NCBI RefSeq assembly: GCF_018873765.1
Contig: NC_057922.1
Span: 15,575,563 to 15,639,562 of the forward strand
Source of the DNA: Telopea speciosissima
Lineage: Eukaryota > Streptophyta > Magnoliopsida > Proteales > Proteaceae
Direction of reading: 5' to 3'
Length of the DNA: 64,000 bases
Each line of letters opens with the position of its first letter. Positions within the stretch are counted from its first letter, which is position 1. The notes below the pieces were generated by a model, which was not told the origin of the DNA, ran no database searches, and saw only the letters and a program-made list of their open reading frames with translations. A program made the position numbers and the translations under genes. Positions 40,671-53,729 of this stretch are shown one piece after another.

Positions 40671-43600
40671 GTTGGTGGCTAATCCTTTCACAGGATTTAG
40701 ATTTGGTTGCCCCTTCTCCCTGGCTAGAGAGTATATGTTATTGATTTTGAGTGTAGTGGGGTTCCACTAATGTATAAACTATGATTTGTTCCTCTTTTCA
40801 ACTCATTTATAACGATGGTCTGGGACAACCCACTCCTTCCCTGCTTTTTTTTTAAATTGATTTTGAGCTTGACATTGCCTTGATTATTTGTTAATTAATC
40901 ATTTGTGATCTGCTATTGCATGATTCATCATTCAGTTATTCTATTTTGAGTGTGCATATTTTTAGTCAACTTGCAAAAGAGATAAGTAAAGTTGCGGAGG
41001 TTCTGTGAACGTGGGATTCAGTCATTTAGGCTTTAGTTTTGCGGACCAATTTTTACCATCAATCAAGAATCCCCAGAAGTGGTATTTTTTGAAAGATCAC
41101 TCTGAGAAACCCATTCCATTTGCATATGGCCCAAAAGTTATGCCTGTTATAGACATTTAAATTTTTTTCTTTTTTTTTTTGGGGGGGGGGGGAGGGTTGG
41201 TTGGTTGGTTGTGTATATCATACAGACCAACAGATTTGCACCCCTTGAGCCTCTTCACAATGCGGCATGGGCTAGGGATCCACCTGAAATGATGTTACTA
41301 GTCAAGAAACTAAAAAGAAGAAAAACAAAGTATTTCAGGCTATTTTATGGTTTCTCTATAATTCTTGATTTTTATATGGTACTTATGTTATAGTGAATTC
41401 ACCCTTATCTTTTTAATGGATGGTTATGGAAGTCAGATAAAATTAAGGTCATAAATTCATGTTTAAGCAAAATGCTGAGCTTCTTTGTGCAACAGAATAT
41501 TTTCTGGAAGTAATATGAATTCCCAGAATCATGAATGATTTGTTTCTTTCAATGTGGAAACATGATCAATTACTTTAGTAGTCAATGGAAGCTTATGCTT
41601 GAAGAATTAGCTGGATTCTTATTGTTTATTTAATGTGAATGCTTTTTTGCTTGAAAAGAAATCTGGAAATGTTTCATTGATGTGGTTGTCTTTTTCCCCC
41701 CCCCCTCCTTTTTCTTTGTTTCTCTTGTAATGAAGTGGTAACTTTGACATGATCTAAGAAGCTTCTTTCTACTGTTGATAGCAAACCCTACAAGTTACAG
41801 GGAGATGGATGTAGTTTGCAAACTCTCCATGGTTTCAAATACCAGATGGCACAAGTTGGGTTGGTCTGATTTTTGTCCTGGATTGAATGTAACAATGACA
41901 GTCATTTGGTATCCTAAGGAACTTGTGTAGTTGTGTTCCTGTCAGGTCATCAATATGTGAAGGTGGAAAAGGATAACCTGTCAACTTGTAAGCCTCTTAC
42001 ATGATATTTCCTGATGTTGCTGCCTGAATCTTGGGCTCTGATACCCATAAGAGCTGAAACAGCATGTTCCAAATGCTTCTTTGTGTACACACCTGTACAA
42101 GAAAACAAAAGGAGGTGGGAGGGGGGGGTGCATTGTTGGCATCCATTTCTTTGTGCGGCACAAATCTATGTGTCAGCTGGCCCAAACCAAAGTCAGATTG
42201 ACTTGGCCAAATCTTTTCCAGCTTCAAACCAAAATTGTACTCTTTAATTGAGTTATTTATGTGGTGATCTCTTTGCCAATTGCAGCCTCTGAAATTAAGC
42301 TAAATCTTGTGGAGCCAGTAGTGGCTTGGCTAAGAAGAGTGTGGTAGTGTGCTAGATTCATCTAATTTGTGACCACCACAATCTTGAAAATACCTCGCTG
42401 GTATGGGAACATAGTTTCAATAATGGACATGTTTCCTGGCCCTAGCTGCTTGAGCCTTGGTGTCAGTGAACCTTTCTCGGTTTGATAAAAAAGTCTAATC
42501 GTCCTCATTTTTATATTCTTCTCTTTGACGATCATGTATTGTTAACATTTCAAACTATAATCTGCTCAATCAACTATTAACTGACATATGTGGAAACTTA
42601 AATGCCCTCTTTACTCGACTCACTAGCCTGCTATTTATTTTTTACAATCTAGAAAAATTGCATTTGAAATAACATCTTTTGATCACTGAACCGTAATCTG
42701 GTTTTAACTTGAGATTTGGGTCATTCCTTTCCTTCCAGCATCATCTAGCATCCGTTACCACACGTTAAAATAGTTAAAATGATTATGTGTGCATTACATA
42801 TGTCTATTTGGAACTACAGATTTGACTTGAGAAGTTTAGTTAGAAAGCATGCCAATGAAGTAAGATGGTAACGCAAAATCAGGTTACTGCTCAATGACTG
42901 GTCTGGTCATGCATATTTTGACTCTGCTTTGTGAACGACTAAGTAAGCTTCTGGGCTTCTGGTTTATAGGCTTCAAGAAGCTAGCTTTTTGGAAGCAAAA
43001 AGAAGGATCCAACCAGGATAGTCAGTTTGGACAATCTACCATCTAAAGAACGAGAAGCTGAGAAGCAAACAACACCCCCCTCAAAAAAAAAATTAAAAAA
43101 ATTCTGGGTTTCTTGCGTGGGTGATTGTAAAGATTCCAAACTGATTCCGCCATTGCAGCCACGTTTTGGCCCTCTGGAAGCTGCCTTCTGAAGCCCCCCA
43201 AGAAGCTTACCCAAGCAGGCAATAATATTATAAAATGACTTGTCTGGTCCTGCATGTTCCTACTACTCTGTGAATGTTCGTCAATAAGACATAAAAATGT
43301 ATAAGAAATATTGAATTTTGTGAAGGGGAGATCTTGGTAATACATTGGATGTATATGTTTTGAGTCGGGACTTTTTGGAGGTGGGACTTTTGGTCTTCGA
43401 AAACTAAAATCCCTTCGATCTCTTGAAATAGGACTTGAGAGAATCCAAACTAAGTATTTAGTTTAATGAGGAATAGGATATAAGGGGGCTTAAAAACAAA
43501 AGCCTCTCGACTTTTCTTTAAGAAAGGAAAATGAAATAATAATATTTCTAAAGGAAAAAACTAAAGACTTATTGGCTCACTTGGATCACAAGATTGGAGA

Positions 43601-46600
43601 GTACAAAAGGGTCTTAATCAGGAACTGAATATGAATACACTGATAACAAACTGGCTTGTGTTGCTACATTAATTAATAGACTGTTACAAATGAATGAGAA
43701 GCCCCTGAACAACCTTTTTGGGTTCCTCCAGGTCCAAAATAAAAACAGGAAATGGCAAGTGAAATCAAATGAATGACAGGGAGAAACACTGAATGAAACC
43801 ATGAATGTTCATGAGTCAAGGAAACTTGAATTTGCATTGAAGACAAGAATGATTGAGGAAACGACATACTAGGAGGAGCTCCAATATCGAATTGTTCAGC
43901 AGTCTATGTTTTGGAGTTTTTGTCTTTCGCTTTCCCCCTCCTTCTGGTTTTCTACACTTCTTTTACATTAGTCTTTTCTATGATGACGATGCTGTATTGA
44001 CATTCCAAATCTTTTGTCTTTTGTTGATGTCATTTCATACTTGTGCTCAACATTGAATTTATCCTTTTGCATGATGATGATTTGGTTAGTGCAAACCTAA
44101 TGGTTTACCTGTCATCAATGAGCCAGGACACATTAAGGGCATCTCCAAATCATCGTACTCAATCACCAGAGGTCACATCCAAAGTCTCGGTTAGTGGTGA
44201 AGATGTTACTGATGATGTGAAGAGTCTGAAAGAGAAGCTATCAGCTGCACTTTTGAACATCAGTGCCAAAGAGGACTTGGTGAAGCAGCATGCTAAAGTT
44301 GCAGAGGAGGCTGTTTCAGGTAGTAATCATCTTGCTTCATTCTCCTTAGGCATTGTATTTCTTAAGTAATTCTGTGTACGAAAAATTGAGCTGTATTCTG
44401 TGCTTTGGGGGGGGGGGGGTGGGGGGGTGGGATTGGGGGAAGTCTTCATTATGAACTTTACTTTCCATGCAAGTATCTGGATCTGATCGGCTGATCCACC
44501 TAATCTGTAGTGATATGGGGTGAGACCCAGTGCATGCATCTTACCTATTGGTTCAGCCAATCTATGATCTATCTTTAATTAAGATTACAAAATCTCCAAT
44601 TATTGAAGGTTTCTGATGGAATCAATTCATGCCTAAGGAAATAACAGATTCCAACCCAACAGGCAGAATCTCAGGGCAAGAATAAAGGCCAAAATAGAAA
44701 AATCTTTAAAACAGAGCATCTGCAGGTATGGTTGCAGCAGAGAATTTGATTCCAACTTAACAACTTCAACAAACAGGAGCAGTAGTCTTCAAAATAATCC
44801 TCAAACAGTAATACAACAACGACAACAAACTCAGCCTTGTCCCAACTTAATGGGGTCGGCTACATGGATCCAAACACAAGCATAGTTCGAGAACTCGCGA
44901 GATCTCGGTGAGTTTCTCGGTTTTTTGAGAAACCGAGACGAGTTGGCATACGAGTTGCAAAAGTGCAACAACTCAACCGAGATCTCGCCGAGTTCTCGAG
45001 ATCTTGAGAAACGCGACCCAAACTCCTTTATATGAGTGTCAGATCTCGAGATCTTGGTGGAAAATCTTGGTATACAGACACCTATCTATGCAAACCTTGG
45101 TGTATAGACACTTATTTAGGCTAGGAACTAAGACAGACATTTATTTATGCCTAATATCATTTACTTAAGATATTATTCATAAATAAGCAAATACCCCCAA
45201 TTTGAATCCAATAAAAATAGTAAAAAAATCGAATTCCAAAAGGAAAATAAGTCAACCCCCCAGTTCAAGAACAAAAATTGGATTTTTGGCGGTAGGTGCA
45301 ATTTTCAACTTTCTAATGCTGGGGTTTTTCTCAAATCTAAAAATACCATAAATCTTAATATGGTATAACATTGCTAAAAACCAAAAATGCAGTAAAATAT
45401 TCATTTGTTTTGATGTCTAAGAAAATATTTTCATTTAGAGTGATTTTGACAGCATTTGTGCACATCAAATTGAGTTTGACCAGTACATAACTCTTATTTG
45501 GGCTTTGTTTATGCAAAATCTGATAGTGCCATTGTGTTTAAATGGCTTAAAATAGGCTGAATACCAGGTTTCAGACCCAAACTAGGTCTAAAACCCATCG
45601 AGTTGAGGTTTCGAGTCGAAAAAAAAAATGCACCAACTCGGCGAGATCTCGCCAAGATCTCGGCTCGACTTGGTTTTTCAAGGGACCGAGTTGGTACCGA
45701 GTTCCGAGTTTTAGTACCTTGGACATAAGAAGGAAAACTGAGTTCTAGCAAAAAAAAAAAAAAGAGAGAGAAATGTAAAATGGGGAATGTCAAATGAAAG
45801 ATAGTAAGAGGGAAGAAGCCCAACCCAGCACGACAGGAGAATCTCGGCTAAATGGGGTTTGCAACATGGATCCTTGCCCTCCAAATCTCTAATAGGCCCT
45901 ATCCGAAGTCATACTTGGAACAAGACCTAGGCTATGCATGTCCTTCCTCACCATTTCTCCTATGGTCATTTTAGGCTTGCCCCTAGCTCTTTTAGCTCCA
46001 TCAATCGGGATCATATCACTCTTCTTTACTAGGGCGTCCCTAGGCCTCCATTGAATGTGACCATGCCATCTTAAACGACTCTCTCGAAGCTTGTCACTGA
46101 TCGGGGTGACTCCCATGTCCGCTCTAATACGTTCATTTCGTACTTTTATCCTTCCTTGTTTTTCCACATATCCATCTTAACATCTTCATCTCTGCTACAC
46201 AAAGCTTATCAATGTGACACTTCTTAACTGCCCAACATTCTGCCCCATACATCATAGAAAGTCGTACAACAAGAGAAGTGGTACGACTTGATTCTGCAGG
46301 TTCAAAACAAAAGAGAAGAAGAAAAAAGGTAGAAGGATATGTTGGTTTCCCACCAACTGTGCAGAGAAAGGCCTCTCACCAATCCCCTACCCGGATTCCC
46401 ATCAGATCTACTGTATCTCACAGCAGTTGGTTGTCTCTCACAACCAGAACATTGCATATTCATGTATTAATAATCACCATAATCGATCCCTATGTGGGGT
46501 CTTCTTTATTTATAAAGTGAAACATCATTACAAAATTAAAAACACTTCATAGCTAAGGAAGAGTTAATAAAATAGAATGTATCTAGAACTTACAAGAACT

Positions 46601-49600
46601 AGCAACTAGGAGAATTAAAGACTTAAGACAATAACTAAGAAGTTATATTAAAAGAAACCCACCTGGGTAGAGAAACTACTATTTGGGAGAATCAATTTGG
46701 TCTTATGCCAGGTAGATCCACGACAGAAGTTATTTACTTGCTTAGGAAGCTCATGGAAAGATTTAGAGTCTGCAAGAAGAATCTCCATATGGTCTTTATT
46801 GATCTAGAAAAAGTGTATGACAGAGTCCTAGAGAGCTAATCTGGCACATATTAGAGAAGAGAAGTGTTCCAAGTAAATATGTGGACCTAATTAAAGATAT
46901 GTATGATGGCGTGGTGACCAGTGTGAGAACCATAGGGAGTCAAGGTAGTGAATTCCCAATTACAATTGGATTACAGCAAGGATCAACTTTAAGCTCTTGT
47001 TTGTTTGCACTTATCATGGATGATTTAATTAGAGACACTCAAGATGATGTTCCTTGGTGTATGCTTTTTCCTTATGATATTGTTTTAGTGGATGAGACAA
47101 AAGCAAGAATTAATGCTAAATTGAAGTTTTGGAGATCAACCTTGGAATCAAAAGGCTTTAAGATAAGTAGAACGAAGACAGAGTATATAGTGTGTAACTT
47201 TAGTTACACTAGGACGAATATTGAAGACGGTGAACATTGATGAGAATGAGATTCCGCAAAGTGATTCTTTTAGGTATCTAAGCTCAATCATAAATAAAGG
47301 TGATATAGAGGATGATGTTCCTCAGAGAATTAAGATAGGATGGATAAAGTGGAGAGGTGCGTCCAGAGTGTTTTGTGATCGACATTTTGCTTTAAAGCTT
47401 AAAGTAAAATTCTATAGTATAGTCATACGGCCGGTTATGATGTATGGAGCGGAATGTTGGGCAGTTAAGAAACATCATATAAATAAACCAAGTGTAGCGG
47501 AGATGCAAATGTTGAGAAGGATGTGTGGCAAAACTAGAAAGGATAAATTAACAAATGACCATATTAGAGTGGATTTGGGAGTAACTCCTATACATGATAA
47601 GCTATGAGAAAGTCGCTTGAGGTGGCATGACCTTATTCAACGAAGGCCTATGGATGCTCTGGTACGGAGGAGTGATTTGATTCAAATCGAAGGAACTAAA
47701 AGAGCCAGGAGCAGGCCTAAAATAGCCCTAGGAGAAGCAGTGAAGAAAGACATGCATAGCTTAGGGCTTTTATCAAGTATGACTTTGAATAGAGTTGATT
47801 GGTGGGCAAGGATCCATATAGCCAACCCCATTTAGTTGGGATAAGGCTTTGTTGTTGTTTGGTGGTGGTGTTGTTTATGATAAAGAAACCACAAAATAGA
47901 AGCCCACGATTTTAGTGGCTTAGAATATTGCTGGAATATACCAAAATGAACCCTCCATGCAAATAGCAATCTTGGACCGACTTTAGGGACCTAAAACCTG
48001 GTCCAATTTTTGGTCCAAGTTCAACCCAAGGACTGGCTCAATGGGACTTGGGCTGGCCTTTCTTCTTTTCTTCTTCGATTTACATCAATTTCACTCTCTT
48101 CTATTTCTTCTCTCGAAAAGGGTGACTAGCAAAAATGGGGTATGCTCTCTTTTGACCTCTTTCTTCTTCTCTCATCCTTGACTTGAGAGGTTGATAACAG
48201 GCTCTTGATCAAACCAGATTTCATGAAGGGGGGTCCTTGTTCTTTTGGCAGCTGCTGGGATCCTCATCTAACCCTAAAGGCCTAAACAAAACAAAATGAA
48301 AGAACCTATGAGAAGAAGATTGTTCCGGAAATTTCGGTGCGCTCTCTGTTATAGAATTAATAACATGAGCAGTTAATGCTCTTTGTGTCTAAACAGGATA
48401 CTCCTCTTTTTTGCTCTTTTCCTGGTGTTGTAGTCATTACCGGGAAACTAGTCTTGCGACTCGTCATGATTGGAACTATTGAAGAAAGAAACATCTTAGT
48501 CACTTTTCTTCAGGTCCATTAAAACTTGCCCTTGTGAAAACTTTCAACAAAACTATACAAACCATCCAAGTGGATGATTATACAAAAATGATACCCAATG
48601 ATTCTGAATTACTGGTAATTTTAGAATTCAGTCCAGGTTGAGGCCCACCAAATAGGTTTGAATTGAGACTTCTAGTGAGCAAGTGGTGCAACGGTTAAGT
48701 TTTGCTATTGCAACCTGTTGGTTGCAGGTTCAAAATTTGGAAACGGCCTCTCTTTCGAAGCAAGGGGTAAGGCTGCATACATTGGCCCCTCTCAGACCCC
48801 CTGCAATAGCAGGAGCCTCGTGCACTGGGTTGCTCTATAGACCCTGTATACCTGTTGTGCTTATCCTCCAAATACTATGTAGTTTCTTTTGCTCCATAAA
48901 TTCATTAAAAATTTCATAAATTTCTTAGCTATCCGCCTGAAACTCATTTCATTCCCAGCAGATATTGACACCACTGAAATGATGATCCCAATGGGCCACA
49001 CATGAGTGAATGCAAAGTAGAGCATGCAAATACAACCCTGTGACAACTCTGTGCTTTTATAATCAGGTTATTGATTATAAATGTTTTCTGTAAAGAAGCA
49101 ATCCAGACATAGAACCTTCAAAGGAACTTCCCTAACCCGTATCATATGTCACTACAGGCTTCCGGTGCTGGTGCCGGGAACTTGAGTCATTACAGAAAAC
49201 TTACCTGATCCTTGCCATCCCCACACCCTATCATCCTTTCCTACTTTTTATCACCATAACTTTTTCAGTTGGTCTTCTTGTATGGTGATGTATTTTGAAA
49301 AGGGATGAACACCAAGGAAAGTCTTAATGGATACTTCTCTTTGTTTGGCGTAACATATGACTGATGCACTGTATGGGAGGAGTGTCTGTCAGCTATCTGG
49401 TTCTGTTTTTATTAACTTCAAATTAACCATGTAGTTACCTTGATTGCTAACTTTTCAAATTAGAATCTCTCTCTCCCCTCCCTTTTCTGACACATACAAA
49501 CATGCTCATGTGCATGTGTTTCTGTTAACCATAGCTTTTTTATGATGATAATTTGGTTCTTCTATTTGAATCTCTAATGCCAGGCTGGGAGAAGGCAGAA

Positions 49601-51946
49601 ACTGAAGTGGTAGCTTTAAAGCAACAACTAGAAACTTCTGCACAGAAGAACTCAGCCCTTGAGGATCGTGTAAGCCACCTTGATGGTGCCCTCAAGGAGT
49701 GTGTACGACAGCTCCGTCAGGGCAGAGAAGAGCAAGAGCAGAAGATCCATGAAGCCGTTGTCAAGAAAACCCGTGAATGGGAATCTGCAAAGTTTGAGCT
49801 TGAGAGGCAGCTTGTTGAGCTCCAGATCCAAGTTGAAGCTGCAAAAGCCAAAGCTGCTATAAATCCTGACCTCCGGCTGAGGCTTGAGGCTGCAGTGAAA
49901 GAAAATGCTGCCCTCAAGCAGGAGCTTCTTGCTCAAGTTGAGGATCTAGAAGTTAGGACTCTGGAAAGGGACCTAAGTACCCAAGCAGCGGAAACTGCTA
50001 GTAAGCAACATTTGGAAAGCATAAAGAAGGTGGCTAAGCTTGAGGCGGAGTGCCGTAAACTAAAAGCTACATCTCGGAAGGCATCCTCTATTAATGATCA
50101 CAGGTCCATTGCTGCTTCTTCAATTTACGTTGAATCACTGACAGATAGCCAGTCAGACGGTGGGGAGCGGTTACTTGCAGTCCAGGCTGATTCCAGCAAA
50201 ATGATTACATTGGAACTCAATGAGTGTGAGCCAAGCTGTTCAGATTCATGGGCATCGGTTCTAATAGCAGGGCTTGATCAGTTCAAGAATGACAAGGCCA
50301 TTGGTAGGAACCTTGTGGCCTCTTCTGCAGAAATTGATCTCATGGATGATTTCCTTGAGATGGAGAGGCTTGTAGCCCTGCCAGAAACGGAGAGTAGAGG
50401 CTATGGCCTCGAGTCCGGAGTTGTTTCAGACCAACTACGTGGTGGAGATAGCACATTAAAAGCCGAGCTTGAGACAATGATTCAGCGAACAGCTGACTTG
50501 GAAGAGAAGTTAGAGATGATTGAAACAGAGAAAGAAGGGCTCAATGCAGCTTTGGCCGAGAGTCAAAGTCAACTTGAGACATCACAGGGTCAACTAAGGG
50601 TGGTTGAGGAGAAGTTGGCGGAGCTGCAGAGGCAGCTAGGTCTGGCCAATGAATTGAAGAAAGCTTTTGAGATAGAAGTCAAAGCTGCCACTGCAAAGAG
50701 AGAAGAAGTGGAGACACAACTTGTAAGTGTAGATGCAGAGGTTCACACTTTGTATGCAAAGGTAGATTCATTAGAAGCAGAGCTTGAAAAGGAGCATGCA
50801 TTGTTGTCAGAACTCACAGCTAAATGTGGGAAATTGGAGAATGAGCTATCAAGAAAGAGAAAAGAAGCTGAGTTATGCCAAACACCGAGTTCCAATGGCG
50901 AGTTGAAGATAAAGCAGGTCAGTCTTTAATGACGTTATGTTTTAATTTATAAATTATTATCTTTGCAAAATTCTTTAACTGATGAAACGGTATTTGTGTT
51001 TTCTCCCCCAGCATTTGCATGTCTTAAACTTAATGGCCTCTTACCACACAAACACGTGCACACACAAGAAAGGAAAACCTGAATGTTGGCCATAGTTGTA
51101 AGGCACTACAAGGCTACTGGTTCCATCTGATTCGTGATTTGAACTGAATGGTGAACCACCCATTCCCTATGATTTATGGGTTGGCTACTATGAGTTTGTA
51201 TTGAGTATGGAGCTGATTTGTGGCCCATCATTAGCCTATCATATATGTGTGACCATATCCTGGTATAGTATCGATTATATCATCATTCCTATAAGGTGGA
51301 ACTAACAAGGTTCCGGTCATTGTCGTATCTAAAAGAACGAAAAACGCCAAGATTGAGATTGTTTAGGGCTTGGAAGGAAAGGCTGGAAACTGATTGGTAA
51401 AGGGAAAACAAATTTACTTTAGGTTTCCCCATCATCAGTTCATCTATTTCGATCAAGCATTGATGATTCTTTTGTATAAGGTACATTTGCTTCCACAATT
51501 GTTGTTTCTTTGTTTTAATGGTTATAATTTGGTGTATGCAGGAAGAGGAGTTGGTGGTAGCTGCAGGAAAGCTAGCGGAATGTCAGAAGACCATTGCATC
51601 TCTTGGACGGCAGTTGAAATCACTAGCTACACTGGAAGACTTCCTAATTGATTATGAGAAGCCGCTGGAGCTTAGCGTAGGAGGATCACCCATACCAAGA
51701 GGTGGAGAGCCATGGAAATTACATTCAAATGATGCTTATCTAGCCAGAAGTGAAGCTGATTCTTCAAAAGTAGTTGGTGATGGCTCTGGTTGTGTGAACG
51801 GTAAAGTTGGGGAATCTCCACCATCGTCTGGATCATCTTCATCAGCCTCGTCAGTAAACAATGCAATCGCCCCTGAGAAAAGCCGAAATGGGTTTGGGAA
51901 ATTGTTCTCTCGGAGTAAAAGCAGTACCCGTGTGGAAAACCAGTGA
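40560..51946 (+). CDS. FPP: Filament-like plant protein (FPP), long coiled-coil protein
   Basis: Complete gene of four coding exons: 40560-40670, 44127-44319, 49584-50917 and 51542-51946. Junction phases are 0, 1, 0 and the total is 681 codons with the stop, so about 680 residues. It begins [19 protein letters not shown], the FPP N terminus. It contains [40 protein letters not shown] and [14 protein letters not shown], all FPP family signatures, and ends with [20 protein letters not shown] and a Ser-rich tail. Most of exon 3 is heptad-rich Glu/Leu/Lys coiled coil. FPPs are plant-specific, myosin-like coiled-coil proteins, some linked to microtubules, cell walls or the nuclear envelope; the exact role here is unknown. 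It is closest to the FPP1-3 subgroup. A 5' UTR intron is likely but not defined. Start chosen because it gives the family N terminus. Confidence 0.92.
42942..43212. repeat. Possible MITE in FPP intron 1
   Basis: Left end taagcttctgggcttct and right end gaagccccccaagaagctta form imperfect inverted repeats. No clear target duplication. Confidence 0.35.
44127..44319 (+). CDS. FPP: FPP exon 2
   Basis: Follows gagccag (44120-44126) and ends before gtagta. It encodes [19 protein letters not shown] then [20 protein letters not shown], and its last base is the first of the Gly codon completed by exon 3. Confidence 0.88.
44813..44875 (-). mobile_element. RTE LINE 3' tail fragment
   Basis: Reads caacaacgacaacaaactc then aatggggtcggctacatgga, the reverse complement of the RTE 3' end with its TTG repeat. 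Confidence 0.7.
44882..45735. mobile_element. Non-autonomous element with CGAGATCTCG-rich ends
   Basis: Both ends are crowded with the palindromic words gagatctcg and ccgagtt in opposite orientations; the middle is AT-rich. It ends tttagtaccttgg. I see no transposase or firm target duplication. Confidence 0.45.
45839..46290 (-). mobile_element. RTE LINE 3' fragment, inverted
   Basis: The minus strand encodes [20 protein letters not shown] and [18 protein letters not shown], the conserved end of RTE-clade ORF2. It is opposite in orientation to the longer copy at 46660-47876. Confidence 0.85.
46660..47876 (+). mobile_element. RTE-clade LINE, 5'-truncated and inactive
   Basis: Encodes [53 protein letters not shown] and [14 protein letters not shown], then the C-terminal [17 protein letters not shown]. 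The RT active site FADD is FPYD here, and several frameshifts and stops are present. It ends with agccaaccccatttagttgg and a TTG-rich tail (47819-47876), the typical RTE 3' microsatellite. It lies in FPP intron 2. Confidence 0.88.
48674..48838 (+). mobile_element. Au-like SINE in FPP intron 2
   Basis: Contains the A box (agtggtgcaacggtt), B box-like ggttcaaaatttgg and the tail gagcctcgtgcactgggt. Boundaries are approximate. Confidence 0.7.
49584..50917 (+). CDS. FPP: FPP exon 3 (coiled coil)
   Basis: Follows atgccag and ends before gtcagt. It holds 444 codons plus two bases of nearly continuous coiled coil, with a central break at [12 protein letters not shown]-like sequence ([14 protein letters not shown]) and [10 protein letters not shown], a landmark of the FPP1-3 subgroup. 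Confidence 0.92.
51542..51946 (+). CDS. FPP: FPP exon 4
   Basis: Follows tatgcag. Encodes [37 protein letters not shown] and a Ser-rich end [12 protein letters not shown] before TGA at 51944-51946. Confidence 0.9.
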   Translation, partial: EEELVVAAGKLAECQKTIASLGRQLKSLATLEDFLIDYEKPLELSVGGSPIPRGGEPWKLHSNDAYLARSEADSSKVVGDGSGCVNGKVGESPPSSGSSSSASSVNNAIAPEKSRNGFGKLFSRSKSSTRVENQ

Positions 51947-52634
51947 AAAAATGAAAAGACACAGATTGAGGATACCTTGTCATTGGAGTTTGTAAAGGAG
52001 AGGGTTTACTGTTGTTTTATTTAATGAATTTGTCAATTAATTGTTTGTTAATTGACAGCTATTTTTGCATACTTAGTGCATCTTGGGGTAATTGAAATCT
52101 GGTTGACAGTTACTTTTACATACTTAGTACCTCTTTGGGTAATTGTAATCCCCGAAGAAATAGCTTAAGGAATGGGAGGATAGCATAGCAGCCTATGATT
52201 GCTTGTGTACCCAGTTAAAGAGTAACTCTTCACTGCCCGCCAGTCTTCTCAAACCCAGGCTTCTATAAGTACTATCTCTTAAAGCCTTAGCTTCTGAAAC
52301 CAATGGGTCAAAAAGAGCTCATGTCTAAACTTTGGCAGTTACAAATGTTCCACAACCAAGCTGTCAGACAGACACCAATTATACATGTACCCTTTTCCAT
52401 ATTCTCATTCACCTTATGCCATTCAACACAGCAAAAGCGGTAAATTTGGATGAATTTAATGCCTCAACCTGTCAGCAGTTCCTGTTTCTGCTCTTCCAAA
52501 TGTATCAGCATAACAAATCCAATCTAATATACCAATCTGTAATCGAGGAAATACTTAGGTCCATAGAGATCTTACAATCTAATACACCAATCTATGTCAG
52601 GTTTGGAGTTTCACACTCAAAAAGCAAAAAATAT

Positions 52635-52719
52635 TGGGGTGAGAGAGGCTCGAACTCTCGACCTCAGGATCACTCAGAAGCTATGAGACCTACGCGCTAG
52701 CCAACTGCGCCACCACCCC
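52635..52719 (-). tRNA. tRNA-Met (CAT), elongator, with intron
   Basis: The minus strand begins GGGGTGGTGGCGCAGTTGGC and ends CACCCCA, giving a paired acceptor stem. The anticodon CAT in ggtctcatagc is followed by a short intron, as in plant elongator tRNA-Met genes. The T arm is gagagttcgagcctctc. 85 bp in all. CCA is not encoded. Confidence 0.92.
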
Positions 52720-52887
52720 AAGATGTTACTCTTTTGATATATTTTGATTAAACTATCCAACTGCACCACCACCACAGGATGTTAATATTTTGGGATATTT
52801 TAACTAAAATTCACTTGTACCATCTTATTATGATGAATTCAAAGTGGAAAGATGATGGTGGATGGTGCAGCCAACAAAGCATACAGT

Positions 52888-53494
52888 TAGGGATGTAAAT
52901 GGATATTCGTAAATCCATATTCGATCCACGTTCGTATCCGTCCGAAACTAATCGGATACGAATATGATAATCCTCCTATTCGATCGACTATTATCCGATT
53001 CGTTTAACAATCCAACGGTAATAAAATATTTGAAATATAACTCTGTGTTTGTCTATCCTTTTAAGTTACTTTATTGGATTTTGTTATCTTATTTTTATAA
53101 ATTTATAAGTTAAGATAATGTGATTCTTTTTCTAGATTTGCTATTGGTTTATATATATTGTTTTATGCAATGTGATACATGGAAAAAATTAGATATCTAT
53201 TAAAAAATCAAAAGTAAAAAACGTAAGAGAATAAAAGACTAGAAAGAGTAGAAGAAAGGGTAGTTATTGAACTCTCAAGTCTCAACTCTAACCCTCGTCA
53301 TAGAAACGGTAAATATGTCAATGGATAGTCGAAAAATCGTATTTGATCCGTATTCATATCCATTTTAGGAGAACCTGTATTCAAAAAATCATTATCCGGA
53401 AATTATCTGAATCCGTCCGAAGATCGATAGGATATTATCCGAATTCGTATGATAATGCTACTATCCGACCGAATTCGATTCGTTTACATCCCTA
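52888..53494. mobile_element. hAT-type non-autonomous transposon, 8-bp TSD
   Basis: Starts TAGGGATGTAAA and ends TTTACATCCCTA, with CATACAGT on both sides (52880-52887 and 53495-53502). Subterminal parts are rich in atccgta/tacggat words. The middle is AT-rich with no coding sequence. Confidence 0.87.
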
Positions 53495-53657
53495 CATACA
53501 GTTTTGGGTTTCATGCAACGTGTAAACCTTCCAGAAGTATACGTGACATGATGTCAGATGGTTGGAGCATAATGAGGTATAAATAATCGTTGATGAAGAC
53601 AGATAAGTATTGTTATATATAAGTTAATAAGATAATGAAAACTTTAATAAATGTATA

Positions 53658-53729
53658 GGTTCCATGGTGTAGTGGTTAGCACTTTGGACTTTGAATCCAG
53701 CGACCTGGGTTCGAATCCCGGTGGGACCT
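53658..53729 (+). tRNA. tRNA-Gln (TTG)
   Basis: 72 bp. Acceptor stem GGTTCCA pairs with TGGGACC; the anticodon loop ctttgaa carries TTG; the T arm is cctgggttcgaatcccgg. A run of five T follows directly, suitable as a Pol III terminator. Confidence 0.94.
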
